Assembly: GCA_025060475.1 (NCBI GenBank)
Contig: JANXBZ010000002.1
Span: 1-64,000 of the forward strand
Origin: Dictyoglomus sp.
GTDB taxonomy: Bacteria; Dictyoglomota; Dictyoglomia; Dictyoglomales; Dictyoglomaceae
Direction: 5' to 3'
Length of the DNA: 64,000 nt
Shown here in pieces: positions 27,134 to 35,735 of the stretch. The notes beneath the pieces are model-generated. The model was not told the origin of the DNA, did not search any database, and saw nothing but the letters and a program-made list of their open reading frames with translations. A program made the translations under genes and the position numbers. Position 1 is the first letter of the stretch. Each line of letters begins with the position of its first letter.

Positions 27134-28984
27134 TTATATTCTTCCTGTAGGTTTTATAAAGGGCAAAATAAATTTAAATTGTCCCCACCACCAAACAGGA
27201 GCCATATAAGGATTATCTGAGCTTGGGAAATTAGTCCAGTAATAATTATCCTGGGCACAGAATTTTATAGTTATAGTGAATATAAGGGCAGGATTTTCCT
27301 CTAAAAAAAGTTTTATAAACTCCATAATAAGCTCCTTTGATTTTGGGTTTTCAGGGGGAACTAAAATTAACCTCTCTATAATCTCATCTACTATTTTGTT
27401 TTTCCATCTTATGAAATTTTGAGTTGTAGCAATTCTTCCTATAGATTTATAAAACTTTGAATGATACTGAGGGATAGCAAGGTATATATCTACAGAGGGA
27501 ATACTCCAATAAGATATAACATCAAAATTTCCTAGAGATAACTTTGTTAAAAAGTTAACTATTTCTAAGGTTTCTACATTTACATCTATTCCAAATCTTC
27601 TCCATTGTTCTGCAACTAAAAAAGCTAACCTTGTCCCCTGAATCTCAGATCCTGCAGGTGCTGTAATTGTAATTTTCCATGGTTTTCCATCAGGAAGAAG
27701 CCATTTCCCTTTTTGATCCCTTCTAAATCCATTTTTCAATAACAATTTTTCTGCTTCCTCTTTAGAATATCTCCACCAACCTATTCCCCATATTTCTCTG
27801 GCCTGTCCTTCAAAAGAAATTCCCTTTCTTTTTATATGTTCCTCAATTTTAAAGGGAATATTAGAATCCCAAGGTTTAAAACCATTTTCTAATTCAAAAT
27901 CTTTTAACCAATCTTCTAGAGCCAAATAATATTCTTCAGTTAAAGATCCTGTGGCACCTATAAATAAGGGACTCAATCTTAATATTCCATTAAATCCAGA
28001 AACTACTATATCAATAATATCAATGGCTAAGGTTAAAGCCCATCTTACATCTTTTAAATTATATGGATATTTTTCTAGATTCATTCCAATAGCTCTTGAT
28101 CTTACGTCCCCCATCCATGCCCAAGGAAAATCTCTATACCATACCCTTGAAAAAGGATTACTTCTTCTTAAAACTTCCCATGCTTCGGGAGTTAAATCGG
28201 TAATCAGATCTAATTCATGTCTTGATTGAGCCATAATTTTTTTCTCATCGGGACCATAATAGATAAATAAAACATACTTAGGAGAAGGCATTCCGTAGAT
28301 TTGTCCTACGCTAGTTCTAATCCAATCTTCTCTTCTCTCAAAGAGCCACCAATATCCTGATGGATCATATTTATTTAGAATATAAGGACCTAAAGAAACA
28401 GGAGGATAAAACTCGTATTTTAAAGGATCTTTTATTCTTTCGAATTTATGTTTTGGCATTATATAACAGGTAGAGAATACAAGGGCAGTGAAGATATAAT
28501 GAAAAGACGGAGAAGGATTATTAAATTCAAAAACAACAGTGTAGTCGTCAGTTTTGTATACCTTAGATACATAATGGTTAAAATAATCACTATAAACTAG
28601 TCCTATATTTTTCATTTGATAATTTACAGTAAAGACCACATCATCGGCAGTAAAAGGTTTATTATCACTCCAATAGATTCCTTTTCTTAATTTTACCGTC
28701 ATTTTTCTATAATTTTTATCATAATGAGGAGGAGATTCAGCTAAAGCATTGATAATTTTTCCTGTCTGTGGATCATGATACCAGAGAGCATCAAATAGCA
28801 TTTGATGAGCACCATTTCCCGGAAGAAATCCAGGCTTCCAAAAATTGAAATCTTTTGGGTTCATTATTCTTCCATGAAGGGCATCTACAATTAGAAGTTC
28901 GTTGCGAGGCAAGTTTGTTAATACTTGCGATGAGGATGTGGTTAGTATAACTAAAATAAAAATGAAAATTAATTTTTTCATCAT
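27134..28984 (-). CDS. ABC transporter solute-binding protein, family 5
   Basis: A 616-residue secreted protein with an N-terminal signal (MMKKLIFIFILVILTTSSS). It has the family 5 (oligopeptide/oligosaccharide) layout, including WSDNKPFTADDVVFTVNYQ near 105. In thermophiles such proteins often bind sugars as well as peptides, so the ligand is open. No permease or ATPase genes are adjacent, so it is an orphan component. The gene starts ATGATG; a G-rich tract lies just upstream, and ldh lies before it on the same strand. Confidence 0.88.
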   Translation of the reverse strand: MMKKLIFIFILVILTTSSSQVLTNLPRNELLIVDALHGRIMNPKDFNFWKPGFLPGNGAHQMLFDALWYHDPQTGKIINALAESPPHYDKNYRKMTVKLRKGIYWSDNKPFTADDVVFTVNYQMKNIGLVYSDYFNHYVSKVYKTDDYTVVFEFNNPSPSFHYIFTALVFSTCYIMPKHKFERIKDPLKYEFYPPVSLGPYILNKYDPSGYWWLFERREDWIRTSVGQIYGMPSPKYVLFIYYGPDEKKIMAQSRHELDLITDLTPEAWEVLRRSNPFSRVWYRDFPWAWMGDVRSRAIGMNLEKYPYNLKDVRWALTLAIDIIDIVVSGFNGILRLSPLFIGATGSLTEEYYLALEDWLKDFELENGFKPWDSNIPFKIEEHIKRKGISFEGQAREIWGIGWWRYSKEEAEKLLLKNGFRRDQKGKWLLPDGKPWKITITAPAGSEIQGTRLAFLVAEQWRRFGIDVNVETLEIVNFLTKLSLGNFDVISYWSIPSVDIYLAIPQYHSKFYKSIGRIATTQNFIRWKNKIVDEIIERLILVPPENPKSKELIMEFIKLFLEENPALIFTITIKFCAQDNYYWTNFPSSDNPYMAPVWWWGQFKFILPFIKPTGRI

Positions 28985-28988
28985 TTAT

Positions 28989-28994
28989 ATTATA
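28989..28994 (-). promoter_or_regulatory. candidate -10 directly before solute-binding gene
   Basis: Minus-strand TATAAT lies 4 bp before the first of two tandem ATG codons. No -35 match is seen because the upstream DNA is the C-rich strand of the G-rich tract. If used, transcription would begin at or within the first codons. Confidence 0.3.
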
Positions 28995-28998
28995 ACAC

Positions 28999-29042
28999 TC
29001 CCCCTGAGAGGGGGGACCCAGGGGGAAGGGGAGATAAGGGGG
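28999..29042 (+). other. G-rich tract with hairpin, candidate G-quadruplex
   Basis: In a strongly AT-rich genome, this stretch has runs of 6, 5, 4 and 5 G (29010-29015, 29021-29025, 29028-29031, 29038-29042) with loops of 5, 2 and 6 bases. It is preceded by CCCCC, which can pair with the first G-run around TGAGA. It fills the 69-bp gap between ldh and the solute-binding gene; their mRNA would carry the C-rich strand. Confidence 0.6.
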
Positions 29043-29053
29043 TTCATAGAATT

Positions 29054-30013
29054 CTATGACAAAATTTTCTCTTTTTCAATATTTATAGATTCAAGAACAG
29101 CTTTAATAGTTTTTATTGATATTATTAAGTCCTTTTTTTCTTCTTCTGTAAAGTCTATATCTAAAATTTTTTTGATTCCGTTTCTTCCTACTATAGATAA
29201 TAGACTTAATGGAACATCTTTTATTCCTAAAATTTCAGGATGAACAGAAGATACTGGAAGAATTCTGTTCTCATCTCTTAATATTGCTGAGACAATTTCT
29301 ACTAATGCTAATCCTATAGCAAAATGGGTTGCTCCTTTATATTCAATTATTTTATATGCAGATTCTCTTATTTCCTTTAATATCTCCCTCATAACCTCCT
29401 GGTTAAAACACTTTTTACCACAGACAGGACAAAATTCTGAAATATGTATACCTCCTATATGGGTCAAGCTCCATACTGCAACAGATGTATCACCATGTTC
29501 TCCAATAACATATGCTGTTAAAGATCTGGGATCTACATTGCAGTGTTGGGAGAGAAGATAAGCAAAGCGAGAACTGTCAAGAATTGTTCCTGATCCTATA
29601 ACCTTATTTCTTGGAAAATTAGATAACTTCCATGTAATATATGTAAGAATATCTACAGGATTTGATACTACTAAGAAAATACCCTTAAATCCTGTATCAA
29701 CAATCTTGGGAATTAAATCTCGAAATATTTCCAAATTTCTATCTATTAGTTGTAGTCTTGTTTCTCCTGGTTTTTGCTTTGCTCCTGCAGTGATTACTAC
29801 TATATCAGAATCCTTTGCTTCTTTAAGTTCTCCTGCTGTTATTTTTACAGGTTTCGTAAAGGGAATACCATGGGAAAGGTCCATGGCTTCTCCTAATGCT
29901 CTTTTTTTATCTATATCATAGAGAACTATTTCTTCAACTATTCCCCTCTGCATTAGACTATAAGCAAAGGAGGTTCCTACTAGTCCTGCTCCTACAATTA
30001 ATATCTTGCTCAT
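29054..30013 (-). CDS. ldh: L-lactate dehydrogenase
   Basis: Interconverts pyruvate and lactate with NADH, a fermentation sink. The 319-residue protein has the NAD motif GAGLVGTS, the active-site loop KQKPGETR with Gln (not Arg) at the specificity position, which marks it as lactate rather than malate dehydrogenase, and the catalytic GEHGDTS. An inserted CPVCGKKC pair of CxxC-like motifs near 205-212 is unusual and could bind metal or form disulfides. A clear promoter and AGGTAGGTG ribosome site precede it. Confidence 0.92.
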   Translation of the reverse strand: MSKILIVGAGLVGTSFAYSLMQRGIVEEIVLYDIDKKRALGEAMDLSHGIPFTKPVKITAGELKEAKDSDIVVITAGAKQKPGETRLQLIDRNLEIFRDLIPKIVDTGFKGIFLVVSNPVDILTYITWKLSNFPRNKVIGSGTILDSSRFAYLLSQHCNVDPRSLTAYVIGEHGDTSVAVWSLTHIGGIHISEFCPVCGKKCFNQEVMREILKEIRESAYKIIEYKGATHFAIGLALVEIVSAILRDENRILPVSSVHPEILGIKDVPLSLLSIVGRNGIKKILDIDFTEEEKKDLIISIKTIKAVLESINIEKEKILS

Positions 30014-30049
30014 ACAATCACCTACCTTTTTGGTATTAATTCTTGTAAA

Positions 30050-30078
30050 AGGATATCATGATAGAAAAATTAAGTCAA
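30050..30078 (-). promoter_or_regulatory. promoter of ldh
   Basis: Minus-strand TTGACT (30073-30078), 17-bp spacer, TATCCT (30050-30055). It lies back to back with the promoter of the cation-efflux gene. Confidence 0.6.
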
Positions 30079-30091
30079 GGGATTTTAATAT

Positions 30092-30119
30092 TTGACAAAA
30101 ATTAAATATGGATTAAAAT
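30092..30119 (+). promoter_or_regulatory. promoter of the cation-efflux gene
   Basis: TTGACA (30092-30097), 16-bp spacer, TAAAAT (30114-30119), about 49 bp before the ATG. Confidence 0.65.
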
Positions 30120-30167
30120 CTTCTCTAAGAAAAATTAAAAAACTAGTAAATAAAAAAAATAAAAATT

Positions 30168-31088
30168 ATGAGATTTAATGACTGGTTTTTAAAAAAAATA
30201 TATTCTCAGAAAGAGATTGGAAGAAAAGAAATAGGATATTTAGAGGGTTGGATTAGTATAATTGGGAATATTATTCTCTTTATTTTTAAATTTATTTCTG
30301 GAATTTATTTAAATAGTATTTCTTTAACTGCAGATGCCTTTCATTCTTTGTCCGATGTTCTTACTTCAATAGTTGTAATATTGGGATTTAAGTTCGGAGA
30401 AAAACCTGCGGACAAAAAGCATCCCTTTGGACATGGAAGAATTGAGCAGATTGCAACCCTTATTATAGCCTTTATGCTTCTTATTATCGCTTATGACCTT
30501 GGAAAAAGTTCCTTTGAAAGGATAATAAAACCGCAGAAAGTTTCTTTTAATATTTTTATTGTATTTTTAATGTTCTTTTCCGCCTTATTTAAGGAATGGA
30601 TGGCGAGATTTTCAATTTTTTTAGGTAACAAAATTAATTCCTCAACTCTTATTGCTGATGCATGGCATCATAGAAGTGATGCTTTTGCTTCAGCTTTGGT
30701 TGCCTTTGGCCTTTTAGCTATAAATTACGGTTTATATATTATAGATGGAATCATGGGTTTTTTTGTTTCCCTGCTTCTCTTATGGGTTGGTATTGATCTT
30801 ATAAAAAACTCTTCAAGTTTTCTAATAGGAGAAGCACCAACTCAAGAGTTTATTAATAAAATTAAGAATATTGTTTTCTCAATTCCAGGAGTATTAGATT
30901 ATCATGATATTTCAATTCATGATTATCAGAACAAAAAGGTAATAACTTTACATATAGTTGTAGATAACAATATCTCAGCAAAGGATGCCCATGATATAGC
31001 TTTGAAGGTTCAAGATTCAATAAAAGAAAATATTCAAGGCTCACAGGTTATTGTTCATATAGATCCCAAAGGAGAGAGGGAGGATTAA
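30168..31088 (+). CDS. cation diffusion facilitator (metal efflux) transporter
   Basis: Exports divalent metal ions such as zinc, iron or manganese in exchange for protons. The 306-residue protein has about six membrane segments, with metal-site motifs TADAFHSLSD and ADAWHHRSDAFASALVAFG (HxxxD pairs), and a cytoplasmic C-terminal domain from about 215. Metal preference is not certain. No ribosome site is obvious before the ATG. A terminator stem overlaps its stop codon. Confidence 0.93.
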   Translation: MRFNDWFLKKIYSQKEIGRKEIGYLEGWISIIGNIILFIFKFISGIYLNSISLTADAFHSLSDVLTSIVVILGFKFGEKPADKKHPFGHGRIEQIATLIIAFMLLIIAYDLGKSSFERIIKPQKVSFNIFIVFLMFFSALFKEWMARFSIFLGNKINSSTLIADAWHHRSDAFASALVAFGLLAINYGLYIIDGIMGFFVSLLLLWVGIDLIKNSSSFLIGEAPTQEFINKIKNIVFSIPGVLDYHDISIHDYQNKKVITLHIVVDNNISAKDAHDIALKVQDSIKENIQGSQVIVHIDPKGERED

Positions 31089-31102
31089 TTCCTCCCTTTA
31101 TT
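31078..31102 (+). terminator. terminator overlapping the end of the efflux gene
   Basis: GGGAGGA and TCCTCCC form a 7-bp stem with a short loop that contains the stop codon, followed by TTTATTTAT. The 3' end of the coding sequence doubles as the terminator stem. Confidence 0.6.
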
Positions 31103-31292
31103 TATAAAGAGAAACAAATCTTCTGATTGATCTATCATATGTTTTTTCTATATCAGAAGGAAAATAACATGCAGGAAGTTCTCCATGGCTTCTATGATAG
31201 GCTAAACATTCACAGCATAGGCCTTTTCTTGAACAAGGCTCATAGGTGCAATTACAGTTTTTTAAATTTTTTTGAATTTTACACTCTGTCAT
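31098..31292 (-). CDS. small Cys-rich protein (DUF6485-like)
   Basis: A 64-residue protein with eight cysteines (4, 13, 15, 20, 26, 27, 29, 42) and a conserved-looking core [20 protein letters not shown] followed by YHR and ELPAC. I recognise this as the small uncharacterised DUF6485-type family; it probably binds an Fe-S cluster or zinc. A strong GGAGGG site precedes the ATG. It is divergent from a radical SAM/SPASM gene across 64 bp, which suggests a shared control region or partnership, not proven. Confidence 0.8.
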   Translation of the reverse strand: MTECKIQKNLKNCNCTYEPCSRKGLCCECLAYHRSHGELPACYFPSDIEKTYDRSIRRFVSLYK

Positions 31293-31356
31293 TTCTACCC
31301 TCCTTAAATTCCAAAGTTTTTAATAATATAACATAGAAAAATAGAAACAGTAAAAT

Positions 31357-32346
31357 ATGGAAAAAGAATTTGCTTTTCAATGGCATATAACTAATTCTTG
31401 TAACTTAAGATGTAAACATTGCTATCAAGAAGAATTTGATAGGGAAAAAGATCTTTCTCCAAATTTATTAGAAAAGATTATAAGAGATATAATTGGTGTT
31501 TTAAAAGAAAATAATTATTCATCCTTAAGTATAAATATCACAGGCGGAGAGCCCTTAATCTCTCCTCTTCTTTTTCCAGTTCTTAATATCCTTGAAAAAG
31601 AAGATTTTGTGAAGGATTTTAGTATTATAACCAATGGTGAATATCTTGGAAAAATGCAGGATAAATTAGCTTTGTATAGGAAATTAAAATATTTAAAAAT
31701 TTCTCTTGAGGGAGCAAAGGAAGAGAGCAATGATTATATTAGAGGTAGAGGAAATTTTAATAGGGTCGTAGAAATTTTAAAGGAATGTAAATTGAAAAAG
31801 GTTCTTATGTTTACTCTTGCAAAATATAACTATAAAGAAATTTATGAAATGATAAAACTTACAAATAAAATAGGAGGAATAGGTTTAATTCTTGAAAGAT
31901 TCATCCCTTTAGGAAAAGGAAGAGAAATTATAAAAGAGACCCTAGGAATGAAAGAATGGTTTGAAGTATGTAGTTTTATTTCAGAAATTTATGGTCTTTC
32001 TCCTTATAGCCTTTTACCATATAAGGCTTTTTATATAAACATAAAAGATAACGAAATTTATGGGGCATTATGTAATTTAGGAGATGAATCCATGTGTCTT
32101 ATGCCTGATGGAATTGTTTTTCCTTGTAGGAGACTTCCCATAGAAATAGGAGATTTAAGGAAAGAAAGTTTTTCAAATGTTCTTTTAAGATTAAGAAAGT
32201 TTAGAAACCTTTTGAATAAAAAGAATTTAGAAGGAATATGTTCCTCTTGTAATATAAAAAATTGTATAGGTTGTAGAGCTTTGAGTTATGCTTTATCAAA
32301 GAATCTTTTTAAAGAAGATATTCAATGCTTTTATTTAAAACTATAA
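31357..32346 (+). CDS. radical SAM protein with SPASM-like C-terminus
   Basis: A 329-residue radical SAM enzyme with the CX3CX2C motif at C15, C19 and C22 (CNLRCKHC) and ITGGEP near 66. The C-terminal segment has further cysteines (CLMPDGIVFPC, then CSSCNIKNCIGC and a final Cys), as in SPASM domains that bind auxiliary clusters and often modify peptides or proteins. The substrate is unknown. No clear ribosome site precedes the ATG. It overlaps the convergent exonuclease gene by 6 bp; its divergent neighbour is an eight-cysteine small protein. Confidence 0.88.
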   Translation: MEKEFAFQWHITNSCNLRCKHCYQEEFDREKDLSPNLLEKIIRDIIGVLKENNYSSLSINITGGEPLISPLLFPVLNILEKEDFVKDFSIITNGEYLGKMQDKLALYRKLKYLKISLEGAKEESNDYIRGRGNFNRVVEILKECKLKKVLMFTLAKYNYKEIYEMIKLTNKIGGIGLILERFIPLGKGREIIKETLGMKEWFEVCSFISEIYGLSPYSLLPYKAFYINIKDNEIYGALCNLGDESMCLMPDGIVFPCRRLPIEIGDLRKESFSNVLLRLRKFRNLLNKKNLEGICSSCNIKNCIGCRALSYALSKNLFKEDIQCFYLKL

Positions 32347-32835
32347 CTCTTCTAATTTCTCTTTTAACTTTTTTAAGTTTATCACATCCTCTTTGTTATA
32401 TTCTAATAAAAGATGAAGAGCATAGGGATCATTATGATGAATATACCTATACCAAAGCTCTACAGCTATCCTTCCATCTATATCTTTTAATTTTCTTTCA
32501 ATTCCAAGCCTTCTTTCTACAGCCTTAAGACCTCCATAGAGTCCCCTTCTCCAACAAATATACATAAGGTCTATATGAGAAAAATAACTTTTCAGATCAA
32601 GATTAAGTTTTGATCTTATAAAGGGAAGGTCAAATCTTGAGCCATTATAGGTGTAAATTATACCAACATTTTTTAAAACATATAAAAGATTGTAAATAGT
32701 AATTTCTTTATCTACAAGTTGAATTAAATTTTCTTCGTCTCCTCTTTCTATAAAAATACCAATAACAGTAATATGAGAAAATTCTGGAAAAAGCCCAGTA
32801 GTCTCTATATCTAAATATGCTCTAAATTTTTCCAT
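32341..32835 (-). CDS. RNase H-fold DEDD exonuclease (YprB-like)
   Basis: A 164-residue 3'-5' exonuclease domain protein. DEDDy motifs are visible: Asp and Glu in YLDIETTG, Asp in YNGSRFDLPFI, Asp in SHIDLMYICW, and YNKEDV near the end. It is like the nuclease domain of YprB/predicted ribonuclease H-like proteins, acting on DNA or RNA. It lies 12 bp after the Gfo/Idh/MocA gene, so it may be in that operon by position only. Confidence 0.82.
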   Translation of the reverse strand: MEKFRAYLDIETTGLFPEFSHITVIGIFIERGDEENLIQLVDKEITIYNLLYVLKNVGIIYTYNGSRFDLPFIRSKLNLDLKSYFSHIDLMYICWRRGLYGGLKAVERRLGIERKLKDIDGRIAVELWYRYIHHNDPYALHLLLEYNKEDVINLKKLKEKLEEL

Positions 32836-32847
32836 GAAACTTTTAAT

Positions 32848-34053
32848 TTAATACTCGTAATTTATCTCTATTTTCCTTCCCCTTTCAGAGGATTCTAATA
32901 TAGCATCACATATTACTGCACATCTATATCCATCTAAGAAAGTAGCACCATAAGGCTCTACAGGCTTGTTATTAACAATACAGTCAATAAAATGATAAAG
33001 TTCATGAACAAAGGTATGCTCCCATCCGATGATATGTCCATGGGGCCACCATTTATCATAAAAGGGATGAAAGGATTCCGTAACAAGTATATTCCGAAAT
33101 CCTCTAATCTCTTTTCTTTCATTATTGAGATATAATTCCAATTCGTTCATTCTCTCCAAGTTGAAAACTAATGTTCCCTTTGAGCCATTAATTTCAATAA
33201 CCTGATGGTTCTTTCTTCCTGCACAGAACCTTGATGCCTCTAAGGTTCCTAGGGCACCATTTTTAAACTCTACCAATGCTACAAAGGCATCATCTACATC
33301 TACTTCTTCCTTTTTCGCAGGATCTTTTTCAGAATATCTTTCTTTTATAAAAGTTTTTACTATAGCACTTACACTTTTAGGCTCTCCTACTAAAAATCTT
33401 GCAAGATCAATTATGTGGGAACCTATATCTCCTAAGGCTCCACTTCCTGATATTTCTTTTTTCAGTCTCCAAACCAATGGAAAATTGGGATCCATAATCC
33501 ATTCCTGAAGATATCTAGCTCTAAAATGGTAAATTTCTCCTAGGGTTCCCTCTTCAATTAATTCCTTTGCAAGTCTTATAGCGGGTACAAATCTATAATT
33601 AAAGGCAACCATATTTTTCCCAGGGGAATTCATTGCTGTTTCGAGCATTCTTTTTGCCTCATTGGAGTCTCTTGCTAGAGGTTTTTCGCATATTACATGT
33701 TTTCCCAGTTTCAAGGCTAAAATACACGGCTCCTCATGAAGATTGTTAGGGCCACTATTATCAAAAATTTGTACTTCTGGGTCTTCTAGCATTTCTTTCC
33801 AGTTGGTATAGTATTTTTGAAAGCCATATCTTCTTGCTGATTCCTTTACTTTTTCCTCAGATCTTCCACATAGAGCAACAAGCTTTGGAATTCCTGAAGG
33901 AGGCCAATAAATGTATGGGATTTTTTTATATGCATTGACATGAGCTTTTCCCATGAAAGCATAGCCCAAAATTCCTATTCCAATTTCAGGAATATCTCCT
34001 GAGAATCCTTTTACATCTCCCATACTTACAAATCCAACTTTTTTCTCTTCCAT
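32848..34053 (-). CDS. Gfo/Idh/MocA-family oxidoreductase
   Basis: A 401-residue NAD(P)-dependent sugar or inositol-type dehydrogenase. The Rossmann motif is GILGYAFMGKAH (about 27-38), with the family EKPLA motif near 119 and the GDIGSHIIDLARFL segment near 208. It has a 20-residue extension before the Rossmann domain, which might mean a later start. The exact sugar is unknown. It is cotranscribed with a TIM-barrel epimerase (10 bp gap) behind a LacI regulator. Confidence 0.88.
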   Translation of the reverse strand: MEEKKVGFVSMGDVKGFSGDIPEIGIGILGYAFMGKAHVNAYKKIPYIYWPPSGIPKLVALCGRSEEKVKESARRYGFQKYYTNWKEMLEDPEVQIFDNSGPNNLHEEPCILALKLGKHVICEKPLARDSNEAKRMLETAMNSPGKNMVAFNYRFVPAIRLAKELIEEGTLGEIYHFRARYLQEWIMDPNFPLVWRLKKEISGSGALGDIGSHIIDLARFLVGEPKSVSAIVKTFIKERYSEKDPAKKEEVDVDDAFVALVEFKNGALGTLEASRFCAGRKNHQVIEINGSKGTLVFNLERMNELELYLNNERKEIRGFRNILVTESFHPFYDKWWPHGHIIGWEHTFVHELYHFIDCIVNNKPVEPYGATFLDGYRCAVICDAILESSERGRKIEINYEY

Positions 34054-34063
34054 AAATTTCCTC

Positions 34064-35053
34064 CTACCACCAAACTTCTTTTAGAGGAGCTTTAATGATC
34101 AAAGGTTTTAAAAATTGGATACATTTTTCACAGCCATCTTCTCGAGACATGACAGGATCTTCATGTTCATAAGATAGAACATAGTCATATCCTACAGTAA
34201 CAAGGGCAGTAATTATTCTTTTCCAATTAACATTTCCCCATCCTGGCACTCGAAATCTAAATCCTCTATCAGGTCTCATCCAAGAACCTGTAGGAATTAC
34301 CCCAGATCTCGGAAGCTCGTCTTCTTGAAGTTCAGAATCCTTAGCATGTACATGAAAGATCCTTTTTCCTAATCTTTTTATAAAAATTACAGGATCAATA
34401 AACTGCCAAACAAAATGGGAGGGATCAAAATTAAAACCAAATTCAGGTCTTTCTTCTAATACTTTTAAAGCTTTTTCTGCAGTCTCAATATTATATGCTA
34501 TTTCTGTTGGATGAACTTCAAGAGCAAACTTTACTCCATATTCTTTGAATTTATCCAATATTTTATTCCATCTTTCTGCAAAGAGATCCCAAGCTCTTTC
34601 ATAAATTTCCTCATTCTTTGGAGGAAATATATACCACTTCTCCCATACATGGGAGCCTGTAAATCCATTTACTATTGGCCTTTCCTGAATTCCCTCTTCA
34701 CAAAGTATAGATACTGCTCGAGCCGTTTCTATCATTCTTTCCATACCATACTTTATTTTTTCCTCTGGATTCTTTGAGGGAGCCCAATCATCTGTAGATT
34801 CATCTAAGGGACCTAAGACCAATTGTCCTTCTAAATGGTTAGATACTGCAGAAATTTTTAAGTTATATTTTTCCAAGGTATTTTTTAATTTTTTAACATA
34901 TTCTCTATCAGAAACTACTTTATCAATATCAAGATGGTTACTTCCTTTCCAAGCAGAAAGCTCTACCATCTCATATCCAAGAGAAGAAACATATTGAGCT
35001 ACTTCCTCTATAGGTTTTTCGTTATAGAGGACCGTAAAAATACCAATTTTCAT
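34064..35053 (-). CDS. sugar phosphate isomerase/epimerase (TIM barrel)
   Basis: A 329-residue xylose-isomerase-like TIM-barrel protein (AP endonuclease 2 family) with metal-site residues in ALEVHPTEIAYN, FNFDPSHFVWQ, VHAKDSE and YEHEDPV. Proteins of this family, paired with Gfo/Idh/MocA dehydrogenases, isomerise or epimerise sugars or inositols. The pair probably degrades an oxidised sugar intermediate. The substrate is not assignable. Confidence 0.87.
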   Translation of the reverse strand: MKIGIFTVLYNEKPIEEVAQYVSSLGYEMVELSAWKGSNHLDIDKVVSDREYVKKLKNTLEKYNLKISAVSNHLEGQLVLGPLDESTDDWAPSKNPEEKIKYGMERMIETARAVSILCEEGIQERPIVNGFTGSHVWEKWYIFPPKNEEIYERAWDLFAERWNKILDKFKEYGVKFALEVHPTEIAYNIETAEKALKVLEERPEFGFNFDPSHFVWQFIDPVIFIKRLGKRIFHVHAKDSELQEDELPRSGVIPTGSWMRPDRGFRFRVPGWGNVNWKRIITALVTVGYDYVLSYEHEDPVMSREDGCEKCIQFLKPLIIKAPLKEVWW

Positions 35054-35077
35054 GATATTTAGTCCTCCTTTTATGTT

Positions 35078-35719
35078 TTATTCACTTAGTGCTTCAATTA
35101 TTGCCTGCGTAAATTGAGGCAGAGAGTCAGGAACTCTTCCTGTAATAACATTTCCATCTCTTCTTGCAGGAAGGGGTTCAAAATCTCCTCCTGCATTTAT
35201 AATGTCGTCTACTATAGCATCCCAACAGGTCACTTTTCTTCCCTTTATAATATCTGTTCCAAAATTTCTATCTACAGAGATAAAGACCTGAGGACCATGA
35301 CAGATTGCAGCAACAATTTTTCCCATTTTATACATGTCTGCAACAAGTTTTAAAGTATTCTTATCACATCTTAAAAAATCTGGAGCAAAGCCTCCTGGAA
35401 TTATTACCGCGTCATAATCTTCTGGTTTGGCTTGAGATATTTCGATTATATTGTATCTCACTCCTTCTCCCATGACTACTATGGGAACTGTTGTTCCAAA
35501 TCTTCCTGTTATAGGTTTTTCTGCCCACCATGGTCTTGTGTGAAAGCCTGGACCTTTAAGGGAAACTACTCCAACAGATACTTTTGCCCCCTCCTCACTT
35601 AATCTTAGAATTGGATAGAGTAATTCGACATCTTCAAATTCATGGGCACATAATATTAAAACGTGCTTTCCTTTAAGCTTACTACTAGGATTTTCAATAT
35701 AATCCTTCCTAATACTCAT
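35078..35719 (-). CDS. DJ-1/PfpI-family protein
   Basis: A 213-residue protein of the DJ-1/PfpI superfamily with the nucleophile elbow AAICHGPQ (Cys) and the PGGFAPDFLR motif. Members act as deglycases, chaperones or proteases. I start at the ATG at 35719 because GGGGG lies 9 bp before it; the longest frame adds 13 residues that overlap lacI. The position directly behind a LacI regulator and before sugar enzymes suggests a role in handling reactive sugars, which is inference. Confidence 0.85.
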   Translation of the reverse strand: MSIRKDYIENPSSKLKGKHVLILCAHEFEDVELLYPILRLSEEGAKVSVGVVSLKGPGFHTRPWWAEKPITGRFGTTVPIVVMGEGVRYNIIEISQAKPEDYDAVIIPGGFAPDFLRCDKNTLKLVADMYKMGKIVAAICHGPQVFISVDRNFGTDIIKGRKVTCWDAIVDDIINAGGDFEPLPARRDGNVITGRVPDSLPQFTQAIIEALSE

Positions 35720-35735
35720 TGGAAAAAACCCCCTT

